Positions 59,897-64,000 of a stretch of DNA of 64,000 nucleotides are shown here, one piece after another. The position numbers and the translations under genes were made by a program. Each line of letters starts with the position of its first letter. Position 1 is the first letter of the stretch. The notes under the pieces were generated by a model. That model did no database searches, was not told where the DNA came from, and was given only the letters and a program-made list of their open reading frames with translations. The stretch is from Stomorhina lunata (Eukaryota; Arthropoda; Insecta; Diptera; Rhiniidae), in contig OW121743.1 in the NCBI GenBank assembly GCA_933228675.1, positions 52,187,215 to 52,251,214 on the forward strand. The letters are read 5' to 3'.

Positions 59897-61674
59897 ATAC
59901 ACAGTAAAAATTTTAGAAATATCGGCTAGGTATTTATAAAGTTATGAATTATTCCTGATGGCTTGAAATTTTCCTAAACTGCAAATTTTTTAAAATTTAT
60001 AGCGGTCGTATGTACACTTTTGCAATGCATATTGAAAAAAAAAATCAAATTTTGCGAAGAGGTTGCCATATTTTTAATTGTTGAAAATATTAAATCGCAT
60101 TTTGTTAATATTAATCAGTAATAATTTTCAAAATTTTGATATAAATAATAAAATAGTGGACAACAACCAAAGATTACATTCCGTATGTAGAGTTTTGCGA
60201 GTAAGTGTATAATATGAAACATCATTACTTTATATTAACATCAACATCATTATCATGTTTATAGTGAACAAAAGAAAAATGGGGCTGGGCTAGCAGAGCT
60301 AGATTACATATGAACAGGCATTAAATTTTAAAATTTTACTAAAGGGAAATTTAAAATTTTGTAATAGAATTAATTAAAAAGTGTAAACGCACATTTACTA
60401 AATAAGTAAACAACACACGCACGCACTCTATTTTTTACAAAAAATAAACAACAAAACTAAATGCATTTTCAATTAAATTCAACTCTTTACATTTTCTATT
60501 TACACTCTTGCTCTTCCTCCTCCCTCTCTCTTCACAACATTTCACTAACTGTTTTTTGTTTTCTGTTAAGCTTCGAAACAAAAACAATTTATTGCTTCAT
60601 CTCACACACCCACTGAAAAACAACAAAATCTTACAATAATAATAAAGAAAACATGTCGGCATTTTAGTTTGTTCATTTCACATAATGTTGTTGTAACTAG
60701 ATCAAGCACACAAAATAAAAGCAACAACAACTAAATAAATACAAAAAGAAAACATTAAAAACAGAGTTGCAACAAATGAAAAAGACCAACAGCCGGGGAG
60801 AGACAGGCAGACAGACAGACAGATAGTTTGGAGCAGTGACGTATTAAGGTGAGGTGAAAACTAGAAATTCAACAACAAAAAGAAGGTCGGCAGAGCCGAC
60901 AACGTCAATTATTATGATACACAAACAGCGCAGCTGAAGTAGTCAGCTGTTTAGCAGAACAGAGCGAAGCTTATGTTTAATGTTTACATTTTATTAGTAT
61001 AAGTATTGCCGTTAAGCAACAAAAGCATTTTGCACTAAATTTTACAAGACTTTGGCATTACTGCTTCTCCTTCTTAGAGAAAAAACATAAAAAGAGCACC
61101 AATATTATAAAAAAAGTACCACATAAAAGATGTTTTTATGCTAAAAGAAGAAACATGTTTTTATGTTGTTTTAAATAACAAATTTTGAGAGCCAGAGAGT
61201 TACAGTTTGAGAGAAATTTTCTTGTTGTTGAAGAAAATAAGAGTCTGTGGTAGTTTTTTTTTTTTGTTTAGTCTTTTTGGAAATTCATAAACAAAAAACC
61301 AGATTGTGTATTTTTTTTTTCGATAAGACGTAAAACATGGCGTCTGCTACACGCCATAAGATGAAAAGAAATATTTGAACTAAAAATAAATTATTAAATT
61401 TCATACATTGTACAACATTTTTGAAAATTGATTTAATAATGAAAGCGAAACATATGGATGAGTTGTGTCTAAATATCTAAGCGAAAAGTAAATTAAATTT
61501 TGAAAAAAATATGCTTTCAATATGTTTCAAAACTAATTTTTTAACATATTGAAAAGATATATTTTCAACCTTTTCGCATTAGCTTCAATATATCGGTCTA
61601 AAATTGCGTCTTTTTTAAAAACTTTAAATCGCTAAAACTATTTTTAAGGCCTGAAAATAGATATATCAAGAGCG
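59897..61674. other. AT-rich spacer with short microsatellites
   Basis: (CAGA)n near 60808-60825, CT-rich sequence near 60508-60535, A- and T-runs. Composition in 60.4-61.3 kb is more like ordinary fly intron or UTR sequence (many CAACAA words). No exon recognised. Confidence 0.45.
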
Positions 61675-62914
61675 TTGTGCGGCAAACCTACCTACACCAA
61701 CAGTCCCATCCTGAGTAGTAGCGGCACACTTCTCTCAACCCCGGATGAACAATAAATACGATGGATGGAACACTTCCAGTCAACATTAAACAATCCCATT
61801 GGATTAGAAGCACTGACGGAAGTGCAAAATGAAACCAACCATGACTGTTTATTCAATGGAATTTCAGACAGTCCACCAACAATACAAGAAGTAAAGAAAG
61901 CCATTAAAAGCCTTAAGCGCAACATGGCCCCGGGCAATGACAATATATTAGCGAAGATGCACCCATTTGTGCGTAAAATATGGGAGGAGGAAGCTCTGCT
62001 AGCCTCCTGGAATGAAGGTATACTAGTCAAAATACCAAAAAAGGGTGACTCCAAAGACTGCAATAACTACAGAGGAATAACACTTCTTCCAATACCGAGC
62101 AAAATACTAAGTCGAGTAATTTTGAGTAAATTGAGCCTCCTGGAATGAAGGTATACTAGTCAAAATACCAAAAAAGGGTGACTCCAAAGACTGCAATAAC
62201 TACAGGGGAATAACACTTCTTCCAATACCGAGCAAAATACTAAGTCGAGTAATTTTGAATAGAACGTCTGGCACAGTTTCTGAAACAATCCGCGAAAATC
62301 AGTTTCTGTTCCGAGAGAATAGATCATGTGTTGATCTAATCAACACAGTAAGATTAGTACTGGAGCAATGTAATAAATTCTGCACCCCCATTTACCTAGC
62401 GTTTATCGACTTTATGAAGGCCTTTGTTAGTGTCAACAGGAGCTATCTATGGAGAATTTTAGAAAACCGTAACATGCCAACGAAAATTCAGAACTTAATT
62501 CGGGCAATGTACGTGGACTTTAAATGTCGGGTTCTACAGAAAGGCAAATTGTCAATCCGTTCGAAGTTACTACTGGAGTAAGACAAGGATGTATCTTATC
62601 ACCCATACTAAACGCTATAAACCAAATCCGTTCTTCTATAGAGGAATGTCAACGGAAATGGCGGTGGATAGGCCACAGGCTTCGAAGGCCAAATACCAAC
62701 AATGCTTGACAAGCGCTTCTTTGAAATCCACAAGGAAGCGGCCGTCGTATTGGTGCACCTGCTAGAACGTGGAGAAGGTCAATTAATGCGAAGTTACAAG
62801 CAGCAAACTATTCATAGAATGATGTATGCCTAACAGCTCGCAATAGAGTGCGATATAAAAGGATGGTTGAGGCCCTATGCTCCACCGGGAATCAAGGATA
62901 ACAGAAGAAGAAGA
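61675..62914 (+). pseudogene. LINE reverse transcriptase relic with internal duplication and deletion
   Basis: Frames in order: TIQEVKKAIKSLKRNMAPGN (pre-RT), WNEGILVKIPKKGDS and NNYRGITLLPIPSKILSRVI (fingers), a 125-bp repeat of that block, ENQFLFRENRSCVDLINTVR, then YLAFIDFMKAFVSVNR (first catalytic block, D kept). After a frameshift come GVRQGCILSPIL and a jump straight to RKWRWIGHRLRRP and NPQG...RRIGAPARTWRR. The FADD active-site segment and thumb are deleted between about 62612 and 62620. It ends ALCSTGNQG followed by (AGA)n at about 62904-62915. The clade is probably RTE-like, and this is uncertain. Confidence 0.85.
62001..62258 (+). repeat. 125-bp direct duplication inside the LINE relic
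   Basis: 62001-62125 (agcctcctggaatgaaggta to gtcgagtaattttga) repeats at 62134-62258 with one visible change (acagagg versus acagggg). The 8 bases gtaaattg lie between. The near identity shows it arose after the element died or very recently. Confidence 0.95.
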
Positions 62915-62984
62915 AGTTTATATTTACAAAATATTTATCTATAGTTTTAGGTATAAAATGCATTTATCTTTAGATTTATAAGCG

Positions 62985-63085
62985 TTTTTGTGCTTTTATG
63001 GGTATTTAAACGACTTTTGAGAATTTGTCTTGTATGGGAGGTATGGTCAAATATGGACAGATTCCTATAAAATTAGATACACTAA
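62985..63085 (-). mobile_element. DINE-1-like relic, short fragment
   Basis: gagaatttgtcttgtatggg, aggtatggtcaaatatggac and agattcctataaaatt match the inner part of copies A and B in the minus orientation. Confidence 0.5.
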
Positions 63086-63369
63086 TTAAGGTTGTCATAA
63101 GCATTTCCATTATGGCCATTAGAAGATCAAACTTAACACGACAAAAGCTTCAAATTCATCATAAAATACTTCAAAAGTTACCACCAGACATGGATCTAGT
63201 TCACAAAAAGAATCACAATTTCCTCATTCGCCACAAAGACAAGTTTGTATCAAATCCCTTAAAAATTTAAATATTTATAGAAAATTTTGGAACCCTGGCA
63301 TCGATGTATGTTTTATTTAGAAGCAGCCTTTTAATGATTTATAATAGTATCTATTGTAAGAATATCGCA

Positions 63370-63600
63370 TATGACCAATGCATACAGAAAAAGACTCCGT
63401 TTGTTGTGGACTTCGGGCTATATTTCTTTGAGAACGGCCTGGCCAAACATCACTGTCAATGGCGGGCGTTAGGGCCGATATTTGCCAACTTTTCATGTGA
63501 GAAATAGATAATCTGGACCCCAAAATCATGTAGTTGGTTTAAAAAAAAATGGCGCTACGTATTACATTGGATATTCAGCGCGACCGATGATGATGCAAGC
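63370..63600 (+). pseudogene. mariner-like transposase relic
   Basis: Pieces in three frames match the catalytic region of mariner transposases: SVCCGL, then YFFENGLAK, NITVNGGR, EIDNLDPK, and NGATYYI, which corresponds to the QDGAT(C)H block holding the second catalytic aspartate (here changed to N). Frameshifts and stops between them show an old inactive copy. Open frames on either strand here (63304-63507, 63317-63529) are incidental. Confidence 0.65.
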
Positions 63601-64000
63601 GTAGTCAACTATAGGAGAATATTTCTATCAGGGCATGAGGTAAGATGAAAAAAACAAACACTTAATCCTCCTCAAACCAATGATTTTTGAAACCAGTTTT
63701 TAAATTTTAAAAAAATTTAAAATACCAGATTTATCTAAAATATATTGAAAAATCTGTCTGTTAATTTTTTACGATTTTTATCTTGTGATACAAGAGTAGA
63801 ACCCACAAAAAGAAAAATCAAAATTAATGAAAATTTACATGAAAAATGTGTGATTGTGCTCAAAACACCCGAGATAAACGCATGGAAAAAATGTACTGAA
63901 TTCAAAACCACCCAAAAAAGGTGGAAGTGACCATTTAAAGTAAATTATACAAAAAAATATATATGTACTAGCAGCTTCTGATGATGAGGTTATCGAGAGT
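63601..64000. other. Non-coding spacer at window end
   Basis: The open frame 63745-63930 (plus, 61 codons) has a plausible lysine-rich composition but no recognised family. Nothing else recognised. Confidence 0.35.

Noticed and set aside
63304..63507. 67-codon ORF containing TPFVVDFGLYFFENG
   Set aside because: Only one third of the mariner catalytic region lies in this frame. The rest is in the other two frames, so it is a frameshifted relic.

Overview
The window looks like nuclear DNA of a higher fly (Brachycera, probably a calyptrate such as a blow fly). The sequence is very AT-rich. It carries copies of a DINE-1/INE-1-like Helitron relic family, tRNA-derived SINEs, Tc1 and mariner relics and several non-LTR retrotransposon pieces. 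No intact host gene lies inside it.

The one host coding feature I can support is a single 88-bp internal exon on the minus strand (46693-46780) with canonical splice sites. It encodes the C-terminal part of a ubiquitin-like domain that best fits the Midnolin family (Drosophila stuxnet, stx). I therefore read nearly the whole window as two giant introns of a minus-strand stx gene: 46781 to beyond 64000 is upstream of the exon, and 46692 down to below 1 is downstream.

Layout. 1-3.7 kb: decayed element with about 125-bp internal repeats, a LINE RT scrap and a SINE. 4.1-6.3 kb: three adjoining but different satellites, all with a 31-bp period. 7.4-10.4 kb: DINE-1-like copies, two SINE families and a duplicated LINE-like segment. 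11.5-14.7, 15.7-19.0, 27.0-28.9, 30.8-33.4, 41.0-44.1, 44.9-46.7, 47.6-49.1, 50.2-51.4 and 52.2-54.4 kb: long arrays of one 29-32-bp satellite, in both orientations, together about 21 kb. Between them lie older duplications (168-bp triplication, 238-bp and 290-bp duplications, a 21-bp palindromic array), a foldback MITE and more DINE-1-like copies. 56.0-58.4 kb: a dead Tc1-like transposase interrupted by a SINE and by an internally deleted LINE. 59.4-63.6 kb: two further LINE RT fragments, a DINE-1-like fragment and a mariner relic.

The parts do not form a pathway. The notable arrangement is a small conserved exon embedded in kilobases of palindromic satellite. Arrays of opposite orientation sit on its two sides, so the transcript could form long double-stranded RNA around it.
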